Source: RGIG2707 sp045600065
GTDB taxonomy: Bacteria; Bacillota; Clostridia; Peptostreptococcales; Anaerovoracaceae
DNA length: 26,257 bases
Reading direction: 5' to 3'
NCBI GenBank assembly: GCA_045600065.1
Contig: JAZRXE010000024.1
Span: 1-26,257 of the forward strand
Below the pieces are notes generated by a model. It was not told where the DNA came from. It saw only the letters and a list, made by a program, of their open reading frames with translations, and searched no databases. The position numbers were made by a program, and so were the translations under genes. This document shows, piece by piece, positions 1 through 7,453 of this stretch; positions within the stretch are counted from its first letter, which is position 1; every line of letters starts with the position of its first letter.

Positions 1-45
1 AGGGGACGGTTCCTCTGTGCTGCACAGAGGATCCGTCCCCTTGTG
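1..45. repeat. Paired GGGGACGGTTC repeats forming a long hairpin
   Basis: Two copies of an interspersed repeat face each other. Bases 1-20 pair with 22-41 at 19 of 20 positions around a single central base, the only mismatch being position 10 against 32. The second copy continues to 45 and reads, on the minus strand, CACA-AGGGGACGG-...-TGTG. The left copy may extend beyond the window edge. Related copies occur at 64-90 and at 18777-19088. Such elements resemble REP-type repeats mobilised by IS200-like (RAYT) transposases, but no such gene is in the window, so that link is inference. Confidence 0.85.
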
Positions 46-63
46 TCCCTTGTGTTGTGATGA

Positions 64-90
64 TAAGACAGAGAACCGTCCCCTGTCTTA
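64..90 (-). repeat. GGGGACGGTTC hairpin repeat overlapping a stop codon
   Basis: A minus-strand copy of the repeat. The arms TAAGACA (64-70) and TGTCTTA (84-90) are perfectly complementary and enclose the conserved core GGGGACGGTTCTC. The first three bases of the minus-strand arm are the TAA stop codon of the aspartate-dehydrogenase-like gene. The hairpin could also act as a 3' stabiliser or weak terminator for that gene, although no T-run follows it. Confidence 0.85.
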
Positions 91-864
91 GAAGGTGATG
101 GTGGATGTCAGGCGCTTGAGCTTGCCCAGTGCGCTCCAGGCTGCCAGCTCGGCGCTGTTGGTGCTGCCCTTGGGCCCGTGATTGCATATCCTTATGGACG
201 CGGATATCGTTTCGCCCTGAATATCGTAGCCGAAGCCCTGCTGTCCTTCTTCTGTTGCCACCTTAAAGCGGGCATTTTCCGGCTGGCCCGTAGCCCTTGC
301 GCCGGCTATAACTACATTCAGATGAGAGGGAGAGAATGCAAAGCCCTCCAGCGCGGGGCCCTCAAAGCCGTCGGGGATCTCCGCCGCAAAGGCGGGTGCG
401 CCCGGAGGCAGTACTGCGGGTCTGAAGTTGATGACGGTCGCCCTGGCATCGCCCATTACGCCGAAGGTATTTGCCAGGTCTATTCCGCCTACGCAGCCGC
501 TGACCATGTATACCTTGCAGCCCTTTTCGAGGGCGACGGCCTCTATCCTGTCGCAGTAGTCCTGCTCTGCAAATACGCCTGTAGACAGGCAGATGATGTT
601 CTTTCCGGCCTCGACCACCTTGGGCAGATATTCCCTGAGGGGAGCAGGCCCTGTAGCCTCTATTACATAATCCAGATCCATGGCCAGCAGCTCCTCCAGA
701 GATTCACAGGCTCTGCAGCCGAATTCCAAGGCCTTTGCCTTAGCCTGATCCATGGGTATTGAGTAGATCGCCTCCAGCTTACAGCCGGGAACTCTGCCCT
801 CTGTCAGCCCCTTTGCAATTATGCTGCCCAGCTTTCCGCAGCCCAGTAATCCGATTTTGTACAT
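88..864 (-). CDS. Aspartate dehydrogenase-like oxidoreductase (NadX/DUF108 type)
   Basis: Predicted NAD(P)-dependent oxidoreductase of 258 residues, close to the usual size of L-aspartate dehydrogenase, which makes iminoaspartate from aspartate for NAD synthesis. The N-terminus carries a Rossmann glycine motif (GLLGCGKLG, residues 5-13), the middle has SGCVGGIDL (122-130) matching the family's SGAxGGxDA block, and the C-terminus (NSAELAAWSALGKLKRL) matches the family's closing helix. From memory of characterised NadX proteins, a catalytic His lies in an RNIH-like segment; here the matching segment (ENARF, 196-200) has Arg. The substrate may therefore differ. The start at 864 is supported by a GGGAGGTA ribosome site 8 bases upstream. 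The gene is divergent from dnaE with its own promoter; no other NAD synthesis gene is nearby. Family is fairly sure, substrate is not. Confidence 0.72.
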   Translation of the reverse strand: MYKIGLLGCGKLGSIIAKGLTEGRVPGCKLEAIYSIPMDQAKAKALEFGCRACESLEELLAMDLDYVIEATGPAPLREYLPKVVEAGKNIICLSTGVFAEQDYCDRIEAVALEKGCKVYMVSGCVGGIDLANTFGVMGDARATVINFRPAVLPPGAPAFAAEIPDGFEGPALEGFAFSPSHLNVVIAGARATGQPENARFKVATEEGQQGFGYDIQGETISASIRICNHGPKGSTNSAELAAWSALGKLKRLTSTITF

Positions 865-889
865 ATAGAGTACCTCCCTTTTTGTTTTG

Positions 890-919
890 ATTTTATCATA
901 TAAACGAGCTTTAATTCAA
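890..919 (-). promoter_or_regulatory. Sigma-70-type promoter of the aspartate-dehydrogenase-like gene
   Basis: On the minus strand TTGAAT (914-919) is followed after 18 bases by TAAAAT (890-895), about 26 bases before the start codon. The spacing and both boxes fit a housekeeping promoter. Confidence 0.55.
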
Positions 920-940
920 CAAAGAGAGAGCCTTTCATGT

Positions 941-946
941 TATAAT
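941..946 (+). promoter_or_regulatory. Likely -10 box of the dnaE promoter
   Basis: A perfect TATAAT lies 26 bases before the dnaE start. No good -35 is visible; the closest is TTCAAC (915-920) with a 20-base spacer. It overlaps the divergent promoter region of the leftward gene. Confidence 0.4.
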
Positions 947-971
947 TACACGGTAATAAGCGGAGGATAAC

Positions 972-3900
972 ATGGGCTTTACTCATTTGCATGTACATAC
1001 AGAATACAGTCTTCTTGACGGCGCGGCAAAAATCGACAAGCTGGTGTCAAAGGCCAAAGAGCTTGGAATGACTGCGCTTGCCATAACTGACCACGGGGTG
1101 ATGCACGGCTGCGTGCAGTTTTACGAGCAGTGCAAAAAGCAGGGCATCAAGCCGCTGACTGGCTGCGAGGTCTATACCGCGGCCCGTACACGCCGCGACA
1201 TGGACGGAAGGCTGGACCGCAGCAACGGCCACCTGGTTTTGCTGTGCAAGGACGATACCGGCTACAGGAATCTCATCAGAATGGTCTCTCAGGCCAACAA
1301 GGACGGCTTTTATTATAAGGCCAGGGTTGATAAGGAGCTGCTGCGCCGGTACCACGAGGGTCTTATCTGCCTCTCCGCCTGCCTGGCAGGCAAGGTACAG
1401 GAGCTTCTTGCCCGGGATGATTACGACGGAGCAAGGAAAGAAGCCCTGGAGCTTCTGGAGATCTTCGGAGAGGGCAATTTCTATCTGGAGATGCAGGATC
1501 AGGGAATAGACATAGAGCTTAAGGTCAACAAGTATCTTAAGCAGCTTTCCGCCGAGACAGGCATCCCTCTGGTAGCCACCAACGATGTGCATTATATAAA
1601 TCAGGAGGACGCCGCGGCTCACGATGTGCTGCTTTGCATGGGCACCAAATCCAGTCTCAGCGATCCGGACAGGCTGCGCTTTGAGACCGATCAGTTCTAT
1701 CTCAAATCCGAAGACGAGATGCGCAGGCTCTTTGCCGATGTGCCTCAGGCCATAGACAATACCATGGAGATAGCCGAAAAGTGCAATTTCGCCTTCGAAT
1801 TCGGCAATTATCATATCCCCGTCTGCGAGTATCCTCCGGGCTATACCCAGAACAGCTATTTCGAATTCCTGTGCTGGTCGGGTCTGGAGCACCGCTACGG
1901 CAGCACAGAGACTGTGTCCTCGGCCTTCAGAAAGGCCCCGGAGCAGCCGCCCGAAAACATGGAGACCCTGGCGCCCACTGTATCCGAGGAGCTTAGGGAG
2001 CGCATGCGCTACGAGATAGCCACCATAGAAAAAATGGGCTACGTGGGCTACCACCTGATAGTCTGGGACTATGTCAACTGGGCGAAGGGTCACGGCATAA
2101 TGGTAGGCCCCGGCAGAGGTTCGGGCGCAGGCGCGGTAGTGCTTTATTCCCTGGAGATCACCGATATCGACCCTATCAGATTCAATCTGATTTTCGAGCG
2201 CTTCCTGAACATAGAGCGAGTGTCCATGCCCGATATAGACATGGACTTCTGCATAGAGCGCAGAGGCGAGATCATAGATTATGTTAAGCAGAAATACGGC
2301 TTCGACAACGTCTGCCAGATATCCACCTTCGGTACACTCAAGGCAAGGGCTGTATTCAAGGATGTTGCCAAGGTCATGGAGCTGCCCTTCAGCAGATCTC
2401 TTGAAATATCCAAGATGATACCCGAAGACCTCAAGATAACCCTGGACAAGGCGCTGGAGCAGAGTCCGGATTTCCGCAAGGTCTACGACGAGGATGCCCA
2501 GATACGCAAGATAGTAGATACAGCCAAGCAGCTGGAGGGTCTGGCAAGGCACAGCTCCACCCATGCGGCAGGCGTGGTGATTTCCAGCGACCCGGTGGAC
2601 GATGTGGTGCCTCTGGTCATGACAGATCACGGTCTGGCGACCCAGTACACCATGACGGAAATAGAGCATCTGGGCCTGCTGAAGATGGATTTTCTGGGCC
2701 TGCGCAATCTTACCGCAATACGCGAATGCCTGGATCTTATCAAAAAGGATACCGGAGAGGATATAGACCTTCAGAGTATAGACATGGCAGAGCCCGGGGT
2801 ATACAAGCTTATTGCCGACGGCAACACCGTGGGAGTGTTCCAGCTTGAATCCGGCGGCATGACCTCGTTTATGAAGGATCTTCAGCCGGACTGCCTGGAG
2901 GACCTTATAGCAGGCATATCCCTCTACAGACCGGGCCCCATGGATTCCATACCCACCTATGTGGACTGCAAAAAGCATCCGGAGAATATAAGCTACCTTT
3001 GTCCCGAGCTCGAACCCATACTGGCGCCGACCTACGGCTGCATAGTCTATCAGGAGCAGGTAATGGACATAGTCCGCAAGCTCGGCGGATATTCCTACGG
3101 GCGCGCCGACCTGGTGCGCAGAGCCATGTCCAAGAAAAAGGCGGATGTGATGGCTCAGGAGCGCGAGTACTTTATCAACGGCAAGCTCAATGATGACGGG
3201 ACCATAGACGTTCCCGGCTGCATAAGGAACGGCATACCTGAAGATGCTGCCAATACAATATTCGACGAAATGACCAGCTTTGCGGCCTATGCCTTCAACA
3301 AATCTCACGCGGCGGCCTACGCTGTTGTGGCATATCAGACCGCATGGCTCAAATATCATTATCCGGCTCAGTTTCTGGCTTCGCTGATGACCTATCCTGC
3401 TGACGCCAACGCCGTGGCGAATCTTATCAGAAACGCCAGGGAAATGGACATAGCCGTGCTCCAGCCCGATGTGAACAAGAGCGAGGCACATTTCAGCACG
3501 GAGAACGGAGCCATACGCTACGGTCTTCAGAGCGTAAAGCATGTGGGCGAGGCAGCGGTCGCAGAGATAATAGCCGCAAGGCAGCGCAAGATCCCCTCTG
3601 ATATCTTTGAGTTTGTGGACGGTCTGGATATCCACAATGTAAACAGAGGCGCGCTGGAAGCCATGATAAAGGCCGGAGCCATGGACTGCTTCCCCGGAAA
3701 CAGGACCCAGAAGCTGGTGGTCATTGGCGATCTTCTGGACAGCGCCCAGAGCAGCCTCAAAAACAATCTGGAGGGTCAGATATCCCTGTTCAACATGGGC
3801 GGGGAACAGGCTATACATGTTCAGCGCAATCTTCCCCCTGTGGAGGATCTGCCCGATCAGGAAAAGCTTACCCAGGAAAAAGAAATGCTGGGCATATATC

Positions 3901-4550
3901 TGACCGGCCATCCGCTAAAGGAGGTCGAAGCCAAGCTCAGAGAGATAATGGACATGGACACCGAGACCATAAGGCAGAGCCAGGAGCCTGAAAGCGGAGT
4001 CAAGCTGGAGGACGGCGTGATGGTCACCATGGCAGGCATTATCAATTCGAAGAAAAACGTGGTCACAAAAAAGGGCCAGATGATGTGCCGCTTTACCCTG
4101 GAGGATCTTTACGGCGAGATAGACGTGGTTGTGTTTCCCAAGGCCTTCGAGCTGGACAGGCAGTTCATCGAGGAGGATAATATAATCGTGATCCGCGGCA
4201 GGCTGGATTTCAAGGGTGAAAGTCCCCAGCTGCTCTCGGAGCGTCTGGTGCTGCTGGAGGATTACTCAGGTCCGCTCAAGAGCGGATCCCGCAGGTTCGA
4301 GACTCCGGCTCCGGCAAGGACTCAGGCGCCCATGCTCAAGCTTGTGATCCCTGCGGCTTACAGCGAAGATGAGGGCCTTCGCATTTTCAAGCGCCTGGCA
4401 AGGGCCTACAGGGGGGACATGCAGGTCTTCATTCTGGTATCTTCCACGGGCAACAAGTTCAAGCCGGATTACGATCTGTGGGTCGATCCCTGCCCGGAAT
4501 TCATGAACGCGGCAAGAGAGGTCTTCGGAACGGACTGCTTCAGGTCTTAG
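972..4550 (+). CDS. dnaE: DNA polymerase III subunit alpha
   Basis: Replicative DNA polymerase catalytic subunit, 1192 residues, in the usual DnaE size range and without the inserted exonuclease of PolC. An N-terminal PHP domain starts at HLHVHTEYSLLDG (residues 5-17). The polymerase core has PGRGSGAG, then PDIDMDF with catalytic Asp421 and Asp423, and KMDFLGL with Asp573; the spacing matches E. coli Asp401, 403 and 555. An HhH region and an OB-fold nucleic-acid domain (about residues 1010-1090) close the protein. The PHP metal-binding positions look intact (H5, H7, D40, H41, E66, H87), unlike E. coli. A GGAGGA site just upstream of 972 supports this start. The gene has no tightly coupled neighbour: ftsE follows after a 158-base gap with its own promoter. 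Confidence 0.97.
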   Translation: MGFTHLHVHTEYSLLDGAAKIDKLVSKAKELGMTALAITDHGVMHGCVQFYEQCKKQGIKPLTGCEVYTAARTRRDMDGRLDRSNGHLVLLCKDDTGYRNLIRMVSQANKDGFYYKARVDKELLRRYHEGLICLSACLAGKVQELLARDDYDGARKEALELLEIFGEGNFYLEMQDQGIDIELKVNKYLKQLSAETGIPLVATNDVHYINQEDAAAHDVLLCMGTKSSLSDPDRLRFETDQFYLKSEDEMRRLFADVPQAIDNTMEIAEKCNFAFEFGNYHIPVCEYPPGYTQNSYFEFLCWSGLEHRYGSTETVSSAFRKAPEQPPENMETLAPTVSEELRERMRYEIATIEKMGYVGYHLIVWDYVNWAKGHGIMVGPGRGSGAGAVVLYSLEITDIDPIRFNLIFERFLNIERVSMPDIDMDFCIERRGEIIDYVKQKYGFDNVCQISTFGTLKARAVFKDVAKVMELPFSRSLEISKMIPEDLKITLDKALEQSPDFRKVYDEDAQIRKIVDTAKQLEGLARHSSTHAAGVVISSDPVDDVVPLVMTDHGLATQYTMTEIEHLGLLKMDFLGLRNLTAIRECLDLIKKDTGEDIDLQSIDMAEPGVYKLIADGNTVGVFQLESGGMTSFMKDLQPDCLEDLIAGISLYRPGPMDSIPTYVDCKKHPENISYLCPELEPILAPTYGCIVYQEQVMDIVRKLGGYSYGRADLVRRAMSKKKADVMAQEREYFINGKLNDDGTIDVPGCIRNGIPEDAANTIFDEMTSFAAYAFNKSHAAAYAVVAYQTAWLKYHYPAQFLASLMTYPADANAVANLIRNAREMDIAVLQPDVNKSEAHFSTENGAIRYGLQSVKHVGEAAVAEIIAARQRKIPSDIFEFVDGLDIHNVNRGALEAMIKAGAMDCFPGNRTQKLVVIGDLLDSAQSSLKNNLEGQISLFNMGGEQAIHVQRNLPPVEDLPDQEKLTQEKEMLGIYLTGHPLKEVEAKLREIMDMDTETIRQSQEPESGVKLEDGVMVTMAGIINSKKNVVTKKGQMMCRFTLEDLYGEIDVVVFPKAFELDRQFIEEDNIIVIRGRLDFKGESPQLLSERLVLLEDYSGPLKSGSRRFETPAPARTQAPMLKLVIPAAYSEDEGLRIFKRLARAYRGDMQVFILVSSTGNKFKPDYDLWVDPCPEFMNAAREVFGTDCFRS

Positions 4551-4639
4551 GCCTGCGGACAGGGGCGCTGCGGACTTTGGATCAGCAGCGGCCGGCCCGG
4601 TTTTGGTCCGGTCAAAAAACACGCGCGGGCAATCTGCGC

Positions 4640-4668
4640 TTTTCAGGACGGGAAAAACATAGTATACT
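4640..4668 (+). promoter_or_regulatory. Promoter of the ftsE operon
   Basis: TTTTCA (4640-4645) and TATACT (4663-4668) are separated by 17 bases, placing transcription start about 35 bases before the ftsE GTG. The rest of the 4551-4708 gap is GC-rich at its start and shows no convincing dnaE terminator. Confidence 0.55.
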
Positions 4669-4708
4669 GATATGTATTATCTTTTTCCGAGAAAACAAAG
4701 GAGCTATT

Positions 4709-5395
4709 GTGATTAGGTTTGATCATGTATCAAAGATCTACGATGAGGAAAACGTTGGTCTTGACGATGTAAGCATCGAAATAGACGATGGGGATTTCGT
4801 ATTCCTTGTAGGTCCTTCAGGGGCGGGAAAATCCACATTCATTAAGCTCATATCAAGAGAGCTTGAGCCTGACAGCGGGCGCATTTATGTGGACGGTGAG
4901 GACATCACGGAGCTGAGCAACAGAAAGATACCAATGCTGCGCAGAAGCATGGGCATGGTATTTCAGGATTTCAGACTCCTTCCCAACAAGACAGTATTCG
5001 AGAACGTGGCCTTTGCAATGGAGGTCATCCATACCACCCAGCGCACCATAAAGCGTCAGGTGCCTCAGGTGCTTTCCATCATGGGCATAGCCGACAAGGC
5101 TAATCAGTTCCCGGAGGCCCTTTCCCAGGGCGAGCAGCAGAGAGTGGCCATAGCAAGAGCCATAATCAACAATCCCAAGATGCTGATAGCGGACGAGCCC
5201 ACGGGCAATCTGGATCCGGATACCGCATGGGAGATCATGAAGCTGCTGAAGCAGATAAACCAGCGCGGGACCACCGTTGTAATGGTCACCCACGCAAAGG
5301 ATATAGTGGACCGTATGAACAAGCGCGTAGTCGTAATAGATTCGGGCCGCATAATCAAGGATTCCAAGGAAGGAGAGTACAGCTTCGATGATTAA
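4709..5395 (+). CDS. ftsE: Cell division ATP-binding protein FtsE
   Basis: Cytoplasmic ATPase of the FtsEX complex, which couples ATP hydrolysis to activation of peptidoglycan hydrolases at the septum. The open frame runs further upstream, but homology begins at IRFDHVSKIYD, so the GTG at 4709 is chosen; it lies 5 bases after AAAGGAG. This gives 228 residues, the standard FtsE length. Walker A GPSGAGKS is at residues 35-42, followed by the Q-loop (VFQDFRLLP), the ABC signature LSQGEQQRVAIARA, Walker B MLIADEPTGNLD and a switch His in VTHAKD. It overlaps ftsX by 8 bases, which implies translational coupling. Confidence 0.96.
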   Translation: MIRFDHVSKIYDEENVGLDDVSIEIDDGDFVFLVGPSGAGKSTFIKLISRELEPDSGRIYVDGEDITELSNRKIPMLRRSMGMVFQDFRLLPNKTVFENVAFAMEVIHTTQRTIKRQVPQVLSIMGIADKANQFPEALSQGEQQRVAIARAIINNPKMLIADEPTGNLDPDTAWEIMKLLKQINQRGTTVVMVTHAKDIVDRMNKRVVVIDSGRIIKDSKEGEYSFDD

Positions 5396-6281
5396 GAGCC
5401 TGAGCTACTCCTTTAAGGAGGCCTTTACCCAGATGTTCAGAAACAAGGTCATGAGCCTGCTGTGCCTTTTCTCCATAGCGGCCATGCTTCTTGTGCTGGG
5501 CTTTTTCAGCTTTATAACAGTAAATATCAATTATCTTACGGAGTCCCTCAAGTCTCAGTTCGATACCATCGAGGTCTTTCTTGAAGACGACACCACCGAT
5601 GATCAGGCCAATGCCATGGCGGAAAGCCTTGTGAGTCTGGATTCCGTAAAATCCATAGAGTACATCAGCAAGGACGAGGCCATGGATGAATTCAAGGAAA
5701 GGTGGGGCGACAAGGCATATCTGCTGGATACCCTTTCTTCCAATCCTCTGCCTAATTCCCTGCGTGTCACTCTGGCAGATCTTTCCGGAGGCGAGCTGGT
5801 GGCGGAGATCGCCCGCACCATGATAGGCGTGGAAGACGTGCGCTTTTATCAGGACGAGGTCAATGTGATACTCAGAATATCCGACGGTCTGCAGAAGGGC
5901 GCCCTTATAGCCATTGCCTTCCTGATAATCGTTTCGGTAGTAGTGGTATCCAATACCATCAAGCTTACGGTAATGGCCCGCCAGGACGAGATCATGATCA
6001 TGAAGTACGTGGGAGCGACCAACTGGTTTGTCAGAGGCCCGCTGCTTACAGAAGGCATGCTTATGGGCCTTTTCGCCGCGGGAATAGCGCTTGCCGTCAC
6101 CTCGGCAGCCTACATCAAGATCAACGATTTTTTTGTGTCCAATGCTCTGATGCACTTTACATCGGTGCTGGTGGAGCCTCAATTTATGATAGTCAATCTG
6201 ATCTGGATATTCATATCTCTGGGCGTCAGCATAGGCGCCTTCGGAAGCATACTCTCCATGAGACGCTTCCTGCAGGTTTAG
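5388..6281 (+). CDS. ftsX: Cell division protein FtsX
   Basis: Membrane partner of FtsE, 297 residues. One transmembrane helix lies near residues 22-48, followed by an extracellular domain of about 120 residues (beginning NYLTESLKSQFDTIEVFLE) and three C-terminal helices (about 170-195, 220-245 and 265-290), the standard FtsX topology. The extracellular loop is where FtsX proteins contact coiled-coil hydrolases, and the next gene encodes such a protein. AAGGAGAG upstream of 5388 and the overlap with ftsE support the start. Confidence 0.95.
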   Translation: MIKSLSYSFKEAFTQMFRNKVMSLLCLFSIAAMLLVLGFFSFITVNINYLTESLKSQFDTIEVFLEDDTTDDQANAMAESLVSLDSVKSIEYISKDEAMDEFKERWGDKAYLLDTLSSNPLPNSLRVTLADLSGGELVAEIARTMIGVEDVRFYQDEVNVILRISDGLQKGALIAIAFLIIVSVVVVSNTIKLTVMARQDEIMIMKYVGATNWFVRGPLLTEGMLMGLFAAGIALAVTSAAYIKINDFFVSNALMHFTSVLVEPQFMIVNLIWIFISLGVSIGAFGSILSMRRFLQV

Positions 6282-6299
6282 GCATCACGGGGGATAATC

Positions 6300-7451
6300 A
6301 TGAGATCCGTACACGTAATAAAAAAACTCGGAGCCCTTCTGCTGGCGGCGCTGATGCTGTTCGGGGCAGCTCAGCCCGTTGCAGTAGGCTACGCAGACGA
6401 GATATCAAATAAAAAAGACGAGCTTTCCGATATAAACAATCAGCTGGGAGATCTGAACAAAGACCTTAAGGACGGCAAGGCTCAGGCCAGCGAGCTGCAG
6501 AGCGAGATCAAGGCTGCGGAAAAACAGATCTACAGCTATCAGGTGGAGCTCAACAGCCTTCAGTCCCAGATCAACAGCACCAAGGCCAAAATAACCCAGG
6601 CTATGAATGAGCTGGATCAGATGCAGGCAGAGATCACCAAACAGAACGACGATCTGAATGCCAGGCTTCGCACCATGTACAAGGACGGTGATGTGGGCCT
6701 GTTCAGCGTGCTTCTGGGTTCCTCTTCTATGTCGGAGTTTCTGACGAATATGGAGATGTCCAAGAGGATTTACGATTACGACGAGCAGATGCTCGAACAG
6801 ATGCAGGCAGAGTACGCCAAGATCCTGGAAAAGAAGCAGGAGCTTCAGGCTCTCAAGCAGAGCCTTCTGGATCAGCAGGCTCAGGCAGATGCGAAAAAGA
6901 GTCAGCTCGAAAGCGACAAGGCGGCTCTGAGCTCCAAGAAATCCTCGATAGAAAAAGACAACAAGGCTCTGGAAAAACAGATAGACGATCTGAACAGAGA
7001 GGCAAACAACCTGACAGCCCAGATCTTAAAGCTTCAGGGCAGCGGAAGCTATATAGGCGGCGGCATGCTCTGGCCTTCAGCTTCCAGCACCAGGATCACC
7101 TCCAAATTCGGAAACCGTCTGCACCCCATCCTTAAGGTATACAAGATGCATACAGGCATCGACATAGGCGCAGCCTCCGGCACCAACATACTTGCAGCCA
7201 ACGCCGGCACGGTGATCAGCGCGGGTTACAACAGCGGCTACGGATACATGGTCATGATAGACCATGGCGGCGGCATAGTCACCCTCTATGCCCATTCCAG
7301 CAAGCTGTTGGTTAGCAAGGGCGATGTGGTCGCCCGGGGACAGGTCATAGCCCTGGTGGGCTCCACCGGAAATTCCACCGGACCTCATCTGCACTTCGAA
7401 GTCCGTGTCAACGGAGAATACAAGAATCCCCTCGATTATGTATCACCCTAA
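6300..7451 (+). CDS. Secreted coiled-coil M23 (LytM) peptidoglycan endopeptidase, FtsEX partner
   Basis: A 383-residue exported protein. A signal peptide (about residues 1-32, with VAVGYADE near the cleavage site) is followed by two long coiled-coil segments (about 33-130 and 160-245, rich in Q, K, E and L) and a C-terminal M23 domain. The domain order matches EnvC and other FtsX-controlled hydrolase proteins. Unlike EnvC, whose LytM domain is degenerate, the zinc ligands are present here: H284 and D288 in HTGID and H365 in HLHF, with H332 and H363 as the other active-site histidines. It is therefore probably a true endopeptidase held inactive until FtsEX acts. It lies 18 bases after ftsX in the same operon. 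Confidence 0.9.
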   Translation: MRSVHVIKKLGALLLAALMLFGAAQPVAVGYADEISNKKDELSDINNQLGDLNKDLKDGKAQASELQSEIKAAEKQIYSYQVELNSLQSQINSTKAKITQAMNELDQMQAEITKQNDDLNARLRTMYKDGDVGLFSVLLGSSSMSEFLTNMEMSKRIYDYDEQMLEQMQAEYAKILEKKQELQALKQSLLDQQAQADAKKSQLESDKAALSSKKSSIEKDNKALEKQIDDLNREANNLTAQILKLQGSGSYIGGGMLWPSASSTRITSKFGNRLHPILKVYKMHTGIDIGAASGTNILAANAGTVISAGYNSGYGYMVMIDHGGGIVTLYAHSSKLLVSKGDVVARGQVIALVGSTGNSTGPHLHFEVRVNGEYKNPLDYVSP

Positions 7452-7453
7452 AA

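Noticed and set aside
1047..3911. A 954-codon open frame on the minus strand inside dnaE
   Set aside because: It is fully antisense to a clear dnaE, has no ribosome site, and its product has no recognisable domain and biased composition typical of antisense frames in GC-biased codons.
4478..4708. Upstream extension of ftsE
   Set aside because: The added residues show no similarity to FtsE, overlap the end of dnaE, and cross the promoter; the GTG at 4709 gives the standard length and has a ribosome site.
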